DNA from: Clostridia bacterium
GTDB lineage: Bacteria; Bacillota; Clostridia; TANB77; CAG-508
Length of the DNA: 64,000 nt
Direction: 5' to 3'
NCBI GenBank assembly: GCA_900770385.1
Contig: CAAGKK010000025.1
Coordinates: 62,001-126,000 of the forward strand
Below are positions 44,464 to 53,725 of the stretch, piece by piece. How positions within the stretch are numbered: position 1 is the stretch's first letter; each line of letters begins with the position of its first letter. The notes under the pieces were generated by a model. The model searched no databases and was not told where the DNA came from. It saw only the letters and a program-made list of their open reading frames with translations. The position numbers and the translations under genes were made by a program.

Positions 44464-44502
44464 TTGACTTGTCAAAAAGTAATATGATAACATTTTGACA
44501 AG
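44464..44502 (+). promoter_or_regulatory. Promoter and operator of the small XRE gene
   Basis: The arms CTTGTCAAAA (44468-44477) and TTTTGACAAG (44493-44502) form a perfect 10-bp inverted repeat 15 bp apart. TTGACT (44464-44469) and GATAAC (44487-44492) may be -35 and -10. The arms share TTGTC/GACAA with the palindrome at 44410-44424, suggesting one protein binds both. Confidence 0.6.
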
Positions 44503-44515
44503 AAGAGGTGATAAA

Positions 44516-44713
44516 ATGTATAACAACAAAATAAGAAAGTTTAGAGAAAGTAAAAACAAAACTTTAAAAGAACTAGCAAATGAAGTAGGAATATCAGCAG
44601 GGTATTTATCACATTTAGAAAGAGGTAGTAGAAGCAATCCATCAAAAGAAGTAATGGAAAGAATAGCTGATGCACTTGATAGCTCAATAGCAACAATATT
44701 TTTTTCTAAATAG
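44516..44713 (+). CDS. Small XRE-family helix-turn-helix regulator
   Basis: 65 residues, one HTH domain only: IRKFRESKNKTLKELANEVGISAGYLSHLERGSRSNPSKEVMERIADALD. It resembles SinR-type or phage Cro-type regulators. The ATG at 44516 follows AAGAGGTGATAAA. Divergent from the S24-type repressor gene; downstream lies the VanW gene, 113 bp away. Confidence 0.85.
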   Translation: MYNNKIRKFRESKNKTLKELANEVGISAGYLSHLERGSRSNPSKEVMERIADALDSSIATIFFSK

Positions 44714-44826
44714 TTGTATATTCTGTATTTTTACGAATAAAATTAATAATAATTTAATTTTTTTTATTGTAATGTTTTGTCTGTTATGATAATATTTTGA
44801 TGTAAAAAGAATAAAGGGAGTTTTTT

Positions 44827-46632
44827 ATGGAAGAAGAAAAAAAATTGCAAGAAAAAGATTTGGAAAATAAAAATACAGAAGAAATAAAAGAAGAAGAAAA
44901 AACAGTAGAAAATCAAGAAGAAAAAGAAATAGTAGTTCAAGAAGAGCCAGAACAACAAGAAGAACAACAAGAAGATAATGATACTATTGAAGAAAAAACA
45001 GAAAATAATCATAAAAAAATTAATAAAAAAGGCATTATAATTATTGTTATTTGCCTAATAGTTTTAATGTTTCTATCTACAATTTTTGCAATTATAAATA
45101 TAAATAACGAAAAAATAATAAAAGGTGTTTATATACAAGGAATGGATGTTTCTAATCTTACAGAGGAAGAAGCAAAAAATAAATTACAACAAAAGGCAGA
45201 AGAAATATATAAAAAAGATATAACACTAGAATATAAAGAATACAATGAAACTATTACACCAGAACAAATTGAGGCAGAATTTAATTTTGATGAAGCGGTA
45301 AAAGAAGCTTACAGTATAGGAAAAACTAATAACATAATAATAGATAACTTTACTATATTAAAAGCAAACATATTAAAAACTAATATTGATATTCAAATAA
45401 AATACAACAAAGAAATATTATCAGATATGATAAAAAATATGGATAAAGAAATACCAGGAGCAGTAAAAGAAGTTTCTTACGAAATAGATGATGATAAGCT
45501 ACTTATAACAAAAGGCGCAGCAGGAGTAGCAATAAATGAAGAAAAATTAGAAAAGCAAATAATTGAAAACATAAAAAATCAATTTAATAACAAAGAAGAA
45601 AAAGAACAAATACCAGTTACAAAAAAAGAAGAAGAAAAAATTAATATAGAACAGATATATAAAGAAATATATAAAGAACCTCAAGATGCATATGTAGAAC
45701 AAGAACCATTTAAACTACATGTAGAAGAAAATGGACTTGATTTTGCAATAGCAATGGACGAAGCAAAAGAACTATTAAAAGAAGAAAAAGAAACATACGA
45801 AATACCACTAAAAATAACAAAACCAAAAGTAAAAACAGAAGACCTAGGAGATAAAATATTTAAACAAACTTTATCTAAGTATACAACAATTTATGATGCT
45901 GGGAATACCAGTAGATCAACTAATATAGCTATCGCAACAAGAACAATTAATGGCACAATTATATTACCAGGAGAAACATTTTCTTATAATAAAGTATTAG
46001 GAAATACAACAAAAGAAAAAGGATACCAATTAGGTGGAGCATATGTTGGAGGAAAAGTAGTTCAAGCATATGGAGGAGGAATTTGTCAAGTATCTACAAC
46101 TTTGTATAATGCAGTTTTATATGCAAACTTAGAGATTGTAGAGAGGTATAATCATTCATATGCAGTAAGTTATGTTCCAGCAGGAAGAGACGCAACAGTG
46201 TCATATGGAGGAAAAGATTTTAAATTTAAAAATACAAGAACATATCCTGTAAAAATAGTTGCAAGTGCAAAAAATGGAGTAGTAAGTATTTCATTAACAG
46301 GAATAAAAGAAGAAAAAGAATATGAAATAGAATTAAAAAGCAAAGTATTAAGTACAACACCATATCAAATAACTTATCAAAATAATAGCTCTTTACCAGA
46401 AGGAAAACAAAAAATCATACAAAAAGGATATAATGGGCTAAAAAGTAAAGCATATAAAACTATAAAATATAATGGAAAAGTAATATCTACAACACTACTA
46501 TCAGCAGATACTTATCAACCAATGAATAGGATAATAGAAAAAGGAACAAAAACAACTAAAAAAGATAATACAGAAACAAAAAATACTGAAGAACCAAAAG
46601 AAGAAACAAATATAATAGTTAGTGAACCTTAA
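44827..46632 (+). CDS. VanW family membrane-anchored cell-wall protein
   Basis: 601 residues. A long acidic Glu/Gln-rich cytoplasmic N terminus (1-60) leads into one transmembrane helix (about 68-92). Two peptidoglycan-binding-like repeats of the YoaR type follow (GVYIQGMDVSNLTEEEAKNKL). The VanW domain is at about 345-490 (TSRSTNIAIATRTINGTIILPGETFSYN, GGGICQVSTTLYNAVLYANLEIVERYNHS). The C-terminal part is G5-like, with a Thr/Lys/Glu tail. The domain occurs in extracytoplasmic proteins of Bacillota; the exact reaction is unknown. RBS AAAGGGAG. Confidence 0.88.
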   Translation: MEEEKKLQEKDLENKNTEEIKEEEKTVENQEEKEIVVQEEPEQQEEQQEDNDTIEEKTENNHKKINKKGIIIIVICLIVLMFLSTIFAIININNEKIIKGVYIQGMDVSNLTEEEAKNKLQQKAEEIYKKDITLEYKEYNETITPEQIEAEFNFDEAVKEAYSIGKTNNIIIDNFTILKANILKTNIDIQIKYNKEILSDMIKNMDKEIPGAVKEVSYEIDDDKLLITKGAAGVAINEEKLEKQIIENIKNQFNNKEEKEQIPVTKKEEEKINIEQIYKEIYKEPQDAYVEQEPFKLHVEENGLDFAIAMDEAKELLKEEKETYEIPLKITKPKVKTEDLGDKIFKQTLSKYTTIYDAGNTSRSTNIAIATRTINGTIILPGETFSYNKVLGNTTKEKGYQLGGAYVGGKVVQAYGGGICQVSTTLYNAVLYANLEIVERYNHSYAVSYVPAGRDATVSYGGKDFKFKNTRTYPVKIVASAKNGVVSISLTGIKEEKEYEIELKSKVLSTTPYQITYQNNSSLPEGKQKIIQKGYNGLKSKAYKTIKYNGKVISTTLLSADTYQPMNRIIEKGTKTTKKDNTETKNTEEPKEETNIIVSEP

Positions 46633-46651
46633 AAATAATTAATAGAAAAAT

Positions 46652-46683
46652 ATAATGGGCGGACATTATTGTCCGCCCATTAT
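46652..46683. repeat. GGGCGGACA palindrome, 14-bp perfect hairpin
   Basis: ATAATGGGCGGACA and TGTCCGCCCATTAT form a perfect stem with loop TTAT, 20 bp after the VanW gene. No real T run follows. The core GGCGGACA...TGTCCGCC is the same as at 8860-8879. Confidence 0.8.
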
Positions 46684-46712
46684 GATTTATTTTGAAATTT
46701 CGTTTATAAAAA

Positions 46713-46741
46713 TTGACAAACTAAAATTAAGATAGTATAAT
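46713..46741 (+). promoter_or_regulatory. Consensus promoter of tRNA-Lys(CUU)
   Basis: TTGACA (46713-46718) and TATAAT (46736-46741), exactly 17 bp apart, lie 17 bp before the tRNA. Confidence 0.85.
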
Positions 46742-46758
46742 AATAAAAGTTTAAAAAT

Positions 46759-46834
46759 GCGTTATTAGCTCAGTTGGTAGAGCAGCGGACTCTTAATCCG
46801 AAGGTCCAGGGTTCGACCCCCTGATGACGCACCA
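46759..46834 (+). tRNA. tRNA-Lys (anticodon CUU)
   Basis: Acceptor GCGTTAT/ATGACGC, anticodon loop CTCTTAA, T-loop TTCGACC and encoded CCA. Second lysine isoacceptor in the window. Confidence 0.93.
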
Positions 46835-46860
46835 AAATATTAAGTTGTCGTACTAGACAA

Positions 46861-46887
46861 AAAATCAACTGTAAAAGGTTGATTTTT
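46861..46887 (+). terminator. Terminator of tRNA-Lys(CUU)
   Basis: AAAATCAAC and GTTGATTTT form a 9-bp stem, followed by a T run. Confidence 0.8.
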
Positions 46888-46897
46888 TTGTTTTTCT

Positions 46898-47230
46898 TTA
46901 ATAATTATTTTTTATAATATTAAGTATTTTTTCTAAATCGGTATTATCAGAAGATTTTAAAGAAGATATAGTTTTTTCATAATCTTTTTTTAAATCCAAA
47001 GAAAGTTTTTGGAAATAAGATAAATCAGAATTTAGTAATCTTAATTTAGACTTGCACTGTAGATAATCTACAATTGTTTGTAGCGTTTTAAATTTTATAT
47101 CTAAGTTTTGTTCATCTGTTTCAGATAAATCTAATAGTATTTTATTAATAGTAGCTTCACCATCTGAAATTCTAGTTTCTCCTAAACAATTAGCCGCTTT
47201 GTTTCTAAGTTCTGTTAATTTATCTTGCAT
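46898..47230 (-). CDS. Hypothetical helical protein
   Basis: 110 residues, not recognised. It is charged and wholly helical in appearance, with heptad-like leucines (LDIKFKTLQTIVDYLQCKSKLRLLNSDLSYFQKL) suggesting a coiled coil. No signal or membrane segment. It is alone between the tRNA-Lys terminator and a terminator behind capA. The ATG follows AAGGGTGTGATTTT. Confidence 0.55.
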   Translation of the reverse strand: MQDKLTELRNKAANCLGETRISDGEATINKILLDLSETDEQNLDIKFKTLQTIVDYLQCKSKLRLLNSDLSYFQKLSLDLKKDYEKTISSLKSSDNTDLEKILNIIKNNY

Positions 47231-47321
47231 AAAATCACACCCTTATTCTAAAATACATGTCATTAAAATAATATTAACATATAAAAAAACAAAAGTATGT
47301 CACAAATTGTCGATTAAACCA

Positions 47322-47355
47322 AAAATACACTACCAAAACAAAAGTAGTGTATTTT
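47322..47355 (-). terminator. Terminator after the CapA-family gene
   Basis: AAAATACACTAC (47322-47333) and GTAGTGTATTTT (47344-47355) form a 12-bp stem. On the minus strand a T run follows. Confidence 0.75.
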
Positions 47356-47362
47356 ATATATT

Positions 47363-48571
47363 TTATTTTATTGGTTCACCAACAGTTTTTGTAATATTTT
47401 TTTGCTCTGCCTTTAGAGTGTTGTATAAAGTTTTGCTAATATTTGAATTTTGACCATTTTCATATTCTGAGATGCTCTTATTTACATCAATTAAAGTATA
47501 TCGAGTTCTTGATTTAGAATCAGCACCTTTATCATAAAGATAAATAGGAGTATAATTTACACTCTCTATAGAAATTTTTCCTTCTGCTGATTTAGTTATT
47601 TGTATATCTAATATAACAGAACTTTTGGTATTTGCATAAATTTGACCTGACATGAAATTTCCTAAAGAATAAATAACAAATCCATCTTTAGTAGAACCAT
47701 CTTCCAATTTTATAGTTCTTTTTTCCATAGGCTGTAAAACATGTGGATGACTACCTAATATTAAATCAACACCATTATCAAATAAAAAATCTGCTAATTC
47801 TTCTTGAGTTTTATTTTGTTTCAATTTATATTCGATTCCCCAATGCATGTTCACACAAATTAAATCTACATCCTGTTTTTTTGCTAGTTCTATTTGATTT
47901 TTAATTAAATCTTTATCTATTAAATTAACGCTGAAAGATTTATCAGAAGGGATAGTTATACCATTTGTTCCATAAGTAAAAGAAAGAAAAGCAATTTTGA
48001 TTCCATTTACATCTTTTACTAAAATGGTATTTTGTTCTTCTTTAGATCTAGAAGTACCAGTATGTGAAATTCCAAATTCATCTAAGAAATTTAAAGTGCT
48101 CTCTAATCCAGAATAACCTTTATCCATGCAGTGATTATTTGCAGTAGATAAAACATCAATTCCTAAATCTTTAATGTTTTTTCCTAAAGCTTCTGGAGTA
48201 TTAAAAGTTGGATATCCAGAATATCCTCTAGATTTTCCAGCAAATGTGGTTTCTAAATTTCCAACAGCAATATCTGCATCTTTTATATAAGAAGAAATAT
48301 TAGTGAAAGTATTAGAAAAATCATAATCTTTAGTTGATGAATTATAAGCATTTTTAAAATTGGTAGAATGACTCATAATATCACCAATTACTGACATATG
48401 AATTGTAGAACTCTTTTTTTCTAAAGTAGAGTTACTTTCTTTTTTATCTGGAATATTATCTTTTGGTTCATGTAAAAAAGAAGGTAATTTAAATAGTAAA
48501 AAAATAATTATTGCTAATAAAATAATAAAGCGGAAAAACTTTTTATAATTTACAATTTTTAATTTTTTCAT
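47363..48571 (-). CDS. CapA-family (poly-gamma-glutamate synthesis type) membrane-anchored metallophosphatase-like protein
   Basis: 402 residues. An N-terminal membrane anchor (FFRFIILLAIIIFLLF, about 12-27) is followed by a calcineurin-like fold: VIGDIMSH, VGNLETTF, STANNHCMDKG, VNMHWGIEY and LGSHPHVLQP carry the metal-ligand Asp/Asn/His residues. CapA takes part in poly-glutamate capsule export or anchoring in Bacillus. Most stand-alone clostridial members have no known substrate, and no other cap gene is nearby. RBS GAGGAGG. Confidence 0.85.
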   Translation of the reverse strand: MKKLKIVNYKKFFRFIILLAIIIFLLFKLPSFLHEPKDNIPDKKESNSTLEKKSSTIHMSVIGDIMSHSTNFKNAYNSSTKDYDFSNTFTNISSYIKDADIAVGNLETTFAGKSRGYSGYPTFNTPEALGKNIKDLGIDVLSTANNHCMDKGYSGLESTLNFLDEFGISHTGTSRSKEEQNTILVKDVNGIKIAFLSFTYGTNGITIPSDKSFSVNLIDKDLIKNQIELAKKQDVDLICVNMHWGIEYKLKQNKTQEELADFLFDNGVDLILGSHPHVLQPMEKRTIKLEDGSTKDGFVIYSLGNFMSGQIYANTKSSVILDIQITKSAEGKISIESVNYTPIYLYDKGADSKSRTRYTLIDVNKSISEYENGQNSNISKTLYNTLKAEQKNITKTVGEPIK

Positions 48572-48682
48572 AACATCCTCCTCGAATATAAATTATCATA
48601 AAAATATAAGAATTTCAATTGAAATGTATAAAATTAGTAAAAAAAGAAATATTAATAAAAAATGAGAAAAGGAGGCAAAGAA

Positions 48683-48871
48683 ATGAAAGTAATAGATAAA
48701 ATTGCTTTAATTTTAATTATTATTGGAGCAATTAACTGGGGACTAATAGGAATTTTTAAATTTAATTTAGTAGAAATGATATTTGGAGATATGACAATGC
48801 TAGCAAGACTAATATATATATTAGTTGGAATTTCAGGATTATGGGGAATAAAACTAGCAGTAGAAGACTAA
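48683..48871 (+). CDS. DUF378 family small membrane protein
   Basis: 62 residues with two transmembrane helices (about 4-24 and 38-58). IDKIALILIIIGAINWGLIGIF and YILVGISGLWGIKL are typical of DUF378. Function unknown. The ATG at 48683 follows AAAGGAGGCAAAGAA. Confidence 0.85.
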   Translation: MKVIDKIALILIIIGAINWGLIGIFKFNLVEMIFGDMTMLARLIYILVGISGLWGIKLAVED

Positions 48872-48872
48872 T

Positions 48873-48902
48873 AAAAAGCACATAAGAAATGTGCTTTTTA
48901 TT
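48873..48902 (+). terminator. Terminator after the DUF378 gene
   Basis: AAAAAGCACAT and ATGTGCTTTTT surround a short AAGAA loop, with a TATT tail. Confidence 0.75.
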
Positions 48903-48973
48903 AATAATATTTGCCAAATTCCGTAAAATAATATATAATCCTATCTGTAATTAAACTTAAGGAGGAAACAATA

Positions 48974-50554
48974 ATGTTATCAGCAAATAATGTTACAGTT
49001 AGATTTGGAAAAAGAGTATTATTTGAAGATGTAAATATTCGTTTTGGAAAAGGAAACTGTTATGGAATAATAGGGGCAAATGGAGCAGGAAAGTCTACTT
49101 TCCTTAAGGTTTTATCAGGAGAACTAGAACCTAGTAAAGGGGAAGTTACGAAAGAAAAAACAGAAAGATTATCTGTTTTAAAACAAGACCACTTTGCATT
49201 TGAAGAATATACAGTTATTGATACAGTAATAATGGGAAACGAAGAATTATATAAAATAATGAAAGAAAAAGAAGCAATATATGCAAAACCAGACTTCTCA
49301 GAAGAGGATGGAATGAAGGCTGCAAAACTAGAAGAAAGATTTGCAGAGCTAGATGGCTGGAATGCAGAATCTGATGCTGCTATTTTACTTAATGATTTAG
49401 GAATAACCACAGAAAATCATTATAAATTAATGAGAGAGATAGAAGCAAAAGACAAGGTAAAAATACTTTTAGCCCAAGCTTTATTTGGAAATCCAGATAT
49501 TTTATTACTAGATGAACCAACAAACGACTTAGACTTAAAAAGTATAAATTGGTTACAAGACTTTTTAATTAATTTTGAAAATACTGTAATAGTAGTATCA
49601 CATGATAGATATTTCTTAAATAAAGTATGTACACATATAGCAGATGTAGACTTTGGAAAGATTAAAGTATATCCAGGAAATTATGATTTCTGGTATGAAT
49701 CCAGTCAATTAGCATTAAAGCAAGCAAAAGAACAAAATAAAAAGAAAGAAGAAAAAATCAAAGAATTGCAAGAATTTATTGCTAGATTTAGTGCAAATGC
49801 TTCAAAATCTAAACAAGCAACATCTAGAAAAAAATCATTAGAAAAAATAGAACTAGATGAAATTAAACCATCTAATAGAAAATATCCATACATAGACTTT
49901 AAACCAGATAGAGAAGTAGGAAAAGATATATTATCTGTAAAGGGTATATCTAAAACAATAGATGGAAATAAAATTTTAGATAACATTAGTTTTACTGTTA
50001 AAGCAAATGACAAAATAGCAGTATTGGCAGACAACGAAATAGCAAAAACAGTATTATTTCAAATATTAGCAGGAGAATTAGAACCAGATAGTGGAGAAAT
50101 AAAATGGGGAACTACCGTAAGTACAACATATTTTCCAAAAGATAATAATTATTTATTTAAAGAAGATATGCCATTAGTAGATTGGTTAAGAGGATACTCA
50201 AAAGATCCAGATGAAACTTATGTAAGAGGATTTTTAGGAAGAATGCTATTTTCTGGAGAAGAAGCTTTAAAAAATGTATCTGTATTATCTGGTGGAGAAA
50301 AAGTTAGATGTGTATTTTCTAAAATGATGCTTTCAGGAGCTAATTTTATAATATTAGATGAACCAACAAACCATTTAGACATGGAAAGTATTACAGCATT
50401 AAATGAAGGAATGAGTAAATTTAAAGGAAATATGATATTTACATCACATGATCATCAATTAACACAAACTGTTGCAAATAGAATATTAGATATAAAAGAA
50501 ACAGGTTTAGTAGATAGAGAAGTAACATATAATGAATATTTAGAATTAGAATAG
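48974..50554 (+). CDS. ABC-F family ATPase (translation factor type)
   Basis: 526 residues, two ABC domains without membrane segments. The first has GANGAGKST (about 36-44) and LDEPTNDLDLKS. The second has the signature LSGGEKVR and LDEPTNHLDMES, but its Walker A is degenerate (ADNEIAKTV, without the GxxGxGK pattern). The linker between them (about 235-300) is lysine-rich, as in ABC-F proteins that reach into the ribosome E site. It resembles the YkpA/YbiT group rather than antibiotic-protection types; that is a judgement from overall look. RBS AAGGAGG. Confidence 0.88.
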   Translation: MLSANNVTVRFGKRVLFEDVNIRFGKGNCYGIIGANGAGKSTFLKVLSGELEPSKGEVTKEKTERLSVLKQDHFAFEEYTVIDTVIMGNEELYKIMKEKEAIYAKPDFSEEDGMKAAKLEERFAELDGWNAESDAAILLNDLGITTENHYKLMREIEAKDKVKILLAQALFGNPDILLLDEPTNDLDLKSINWLQDFLINFENTVIVVSHDRYFLNKVCTHIADVDFGKIKVYPGNYDFWYESSQLALKQAKEQNKKKEEKIKELQEFIARFSANASKSKQATSRKKSLEKIELDEIKPSNRKYPYIDFKPDREVGKDILSVKGISKTIDGNKILDNISFTVKANDKIAVLADNEIAKTVLFQILAGELEPDSGEIKWGTTVSTTYFPKDNNYLFKEDMPLVDWLRGYSKDPDETYVRGFLGRMLFSGEEALKNVSVLSGGEKVRCVFSKMMLSGANFIILDEPTNHLDMESITALNEGMSKFKGNMIFTSHDHQLTQTVANRILDIKETGLVDREVTYNEYLELE

Positions 50555-50594
50555 ATAATAAAAAATGAATAATAACAGATAGGAAGTAAAGTAA

Positions 50595-52754
50595 ATGGAT
50601 AAAATAATACAAACGATAGTAAATGAATTTAATATAAAACAAACACAAGTTGAAAACACAGTAAAATTAATAGACGAAGGAAATACAATACCATTTATAG
50701 CAAGATATAGAAAAGAAATAACAGGAAACTTAAGTGATGAAACTTTAAGAGATTTATCAGAAAGACTTAATTATTTAAGAAACCTAGAAAAAAGAAAAGA
50801 AGAAGTTGTAAAAATAATAGATGAACAAGGTAAATTAACAGACGAATTATTAATAGCAATAGGAACAGCAAAAACACTTTCTGAAGTAGAAGATTTATAT
50901 AGACCATACAAACAAAAGAAAAGAACAAGAGCAACAATAGCAAAGGAAAAAGGATTAGAACCTTTGGCTAAGATTATTTTAGAACAAAAGGAAAATAAAC
51001 CAATCTTAGAAATAGCAGAAGAATTCGTTAGCAAAGAAGATGAATCAAAACCAAGTAATGCAGAAGAGGCAATAAATGGAGCTTTAGATATAATTGCAGA
51101 AGACATTTCAGATAATGCTAAATATAGAAAATATATAAAATCTGCATGTTATAGAGAAGCTTTAATAGAAACAAAGGCTGCTAAAAAAGATGAGAAATCA
51201 AATTATGAAATGTATTATGAATTTGCAGAACAAATTAATAAAATACCAAGCCATAGAATATTAGCAATTAATAGAGGAGAAAAAGAAGAATTTTTAAAAG
51301 TAAAAATAAATAAACCAGAAGAGAAAATATTAAATTATATAGAAAAAGACATAATAAAAGGAAACAATCAATTTGAAGAATTATTAAAAACATGTATTTT
51401 AGATAGTTTTAAAAGATTAATAGAACCTTCAATAGATAGGGAAATAAGAGCGGATTTAACAGAAAAAGCAGAAGAACAAGCAATAAAAGTTTTTGGTGAA
51501 AATGCAAAACAATTGCTATTAGGAGCACCACTTAAAGATCTAGTTGTAATGGGATTTGACCCAGCATACAGAACAGGATGTAAAATTGCTGTAATAGATG
51601 AAACAGGAAAAGTATTGGCAACAACTACTGTTTATCCAACTGCTCCTCAAAATGATGTTAAAGGTGCAAAAGAGGAACTATTAAAACTAATAAATAAATA
51701 TAATATAAATATGATAGCAATAGGAAATGGAACAGCTTCGAGAGAATCAGAAATGTTTGTGTCAGAAATGATAAAAGAAGCAAAACATGAAGTATATTAT
51801 GCTATTGTAAGCGAAGCGGGAGCATCTGTATACTCTGCATCAAAACTTGCAACAGAAGAATATCCAGATATAAATGTTTCTTTAAGAGGAGCAATATCAA
51901 TAGCGAGGAGATTACAAGATCCTTTAGCGGAACTTGTAAAAATAGATCCAAAAGCCATAGGCGTAGGGCAATATCAACACGATGTAAATCAAAAAAGATT
52001 AAATGAAAGTTTAACAGGAGTTGTAGAAGATGCTGTTAATAAAGTTGGTGTGGATGTAAATACTGCAACACCATCATTACTTTCATATGTATCTGGGATA
52101 AATAAAACTATAGCAGGAAACATTGTAAAATATAGAGATGAAAATGGAAAATTAAAAAATAGAAAGGAGCTATTAAAAGTTCCAAAGCTAGGAAAAGCAG
52201 CATATGAACAATGCGCAGGTTTTATAAGAATATTTAATGGAGATAACCCATTAGAAATAACTGCGGTACACCCAGAGAGCTATAAAGTTACAGAAGAACT
52301 ATTAAAAGAAATAGGATTTAATAAAAATGATTTATTAAATAAAGATACTCTTAAAGAAATAAAAAGCAAGCTTGCAAGTATTAATATAGAAAAAACAGCA
52401 AAGGAATTACAAGTAGGAGAATTAACCCTAAACGATATAATAAAAGAACTTTCAAAACCAGGAAGAGATCCTAGAGAAGATATGCCAAAGCCAATATTAA
52501 GAAGTGATGTGTTAAAATTTGAAGATTTAAAAGAAGGAATGGTATTAACAGGAACAGTAAGAAATGTAATAGATTTTGGAGCATTTGTAGATATAGGAGT
52601 AAAACATGACGGGCTAGTACATATTTCTCAAATGAGTGAAGGATTTGTAAAAAATCCAAGAGATGTTGTATCAGTAGGCGATATAGTAAAAGTAAAGGTT
52701 TTAAATATAGATTTTGAAAGACAAAAAGTAGGATTAACAATGAAAATAGAATAA
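50595..52754 (+). CDS. Tex family RNA-binding protein (S1 domain)
   Basis: 719 residues. The helical N terminus (TIPFIARYRKEITGNLSDETLR), the YqgF/RNase H-like part (VMGFDPAYRTGCKIAVID), the helix-hairpin-helix (VDVNTATPSLLSYVSGINKTIAGNIV) and the C-terminal S1 domain (GMVLTGTVRNVIDFGAFVDIG) appear in order. The family (called a transcription accessory protein) binds nucleic acid and acts in transcription and RNA processing. It follows the ABC-F gene by 40 bp and may be cotranscribed. Confidence 0.95.
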   Translation: MDKIIQTIVNEFNIKQTQVENTVKLIDEGNTIPFIARYRKEITGNLSDETLRDLSERLNYLRNLEKRKEEVVKIIDEQGKLTDELLIAIGTAKTLSEVEDLYRPYKQKKRTRATIAKEKGLEPLAKIILEQKENKPILEIAEEFVSKEDESKPSNAEEAINGALDIIAEDISDNAKYRKYIKSACYREALIETKAAKKDEKSNYEMYYEFAEQINKIPSHRILAINRGEKEEFLKVKINKPEEKILNYIEKDIIKGNNQFEELLKTCILDSFKRLIEPSIDREIRADLTEKAEEQAIKVFGENAKQLLLGAPLKDLVVMGFDPAYRTGCKIAVIDETGKVLATTTVYPTAPQNDVKGAKEELLKLINKYNINMIAIGNGTASRESEMFVSEMIKEAKHEVYYAIVSEAGASVYSASKLATEEYPDINVSLRGAISIARRLQDPLAELVKIDPKAIGVGQYQHDVNQKRLNESLTGVVEDAVNKVGVDVNTATPSLLSYVSGINKTIAGNIVKYRDENGKLKNRKELLKVPKLGKAAYEQCAGFIRIFNGDNPLEITAVHPESYKVTEELLKEIGFNKNDLLNKDTLKEIKSKLASINIEKTAKELQVGELTLNDIIKELSKPGRDPREDMPKPILRSDVLKFEDLKEGMVLTGTVRNVIDFGAFVDIGVKHDGLVHISQMSEGFVKNPRDVVSVGDIVKVKVLNIDFERQKVGLTMKIE

Positions 52755-52780
52755 AGGACGACAATTAGTCGTCCTTTTTT
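52753..52780 (+). terminator. Terminator after tex
   Basis: AAAGGACGAC and GTCGTCCTTT form a 10-bp stem, followed by T residues. Confidence 0.85.
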
Positions 52781-52788
52781 ATCATTTA

Positions 52789-53670
52789 TTAAACTTCTTG
52801 AGAATCTATTTTTACATCTCCGTCTACCTTTTTTACTTCAGGTACAGATAATCTTTCATAGAAAGCTGCTATTGTAACTTGAACATATGGAACTAACCAT
52901 AAGATACCAATACCAAAAGGTATTGAGGCAAGTATAGCCCATCCGATGAAAGAAAGTTCAGTAAGGAATAAATCTCCTCTGTGTCCTTTCATTAAATCTT
53001 CACTTCTTTGAACACAATCTTTTGTTGATAATGTTGGATTATCAAAACAAATATAATATGATAAAGAATAAAGAAGACCTCTAGCTATGCCATAAACTAT
53101 ACCAGTAAGGTAAAGTATAACTGATACTATAATTAAAACAGTATAAGCTGTACCTGTTATAGCAGATGTTTTAGCTGGAGCTGCAGTAACACGAGGTGTT
53201 GTTATACTAGTTGTTGAAATAGAAGCAGATGTAGCAGAAGTTAATTCAGTAGTTTCTTTCATAGTATATTCGGCAGCACTAGCAGCTTTATTTATTATTG
53301 AAGAATTACTAGAAAATGCTAATACTACGAAAAGTACTATAGAAGCAATTATGCATAAAATTGGTACAAACATTTTTACGATTGTATACCAAGCAACTCC
53401 CCATGCTCTACCAAATCTAGAAAATCCTTCTTTTAGAAAATCAATACAAGAAACATCTTTTCCTCTTTTGATGTTCAAGAAAGAAATTGTTAATCCTAAT
53501 GCGATAGGAACAGAGACAACTAACCATGCTAATTCAAAGATTAAAGAACCTTTAAGGATAGAAGAAAATATTCCTGCAATTAAACCATATATTAAAGTTA
53601 TAAGTACAGCAGTTCCCCATTTTCCCTTTAAAGCTTCTCTAGCTTCTTGTCTAAGCTCTGATGGTGGCAT
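52789..53670 (-). CDS. DUF975 family membrane protein
   Basis: 293 residues. The N-terminal signature (ELRQEAREALKGKWGTAVLITLIYGLI) and five to six transmembrane segments mark DUF975. A Ser/Thr/Ala/Pro-rich stretch of about 40 residues between two helices (STTSITTPRVTAAPAKTS) looks like a flexible loop inserted in the fold. Function unknown. Preceded by AAGGGGGAG. Confidence 0.85.
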   Translation of the reverse strand: MPPSELRQEAREALKGKWGTAVLITLIYGLIAGIFSSILKGSLIFELAWLVVSVPIALGLTISFLNIKRGKDVSCIDFLKEGFSRFGRAWGVAWYTIVKMFVPILCIIASIVLFVVLAFSSNSSIINKAASAAEYTMKETTELTSATSASISTTSITTPRVTAAPAKTSAITGTAYTVLIIVSVILYLTGIVYGIARGLLYSLSYYICFDNPTLSTKDCVQRSEDLMKGHRGDLFLTELSFIGWAILASIPFGIGILWLVPYVQVTIAAFYERLSVPEVKKVDGDVKIDSQEV

Positions 53671-53725
53671 AAAAAACTCCCCCTTTCATTTGTTAATATC
53701 TATTATTAAAAATTAATAATATTCT

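Noticed and set aside
43791..44713. Prophage remnant around the S24 repressor and small XRE gene
   Set aside because: No integrase, structural or replication phage genes are adjacent; neighbours are ordinary chromosomal genes and tRNAs.
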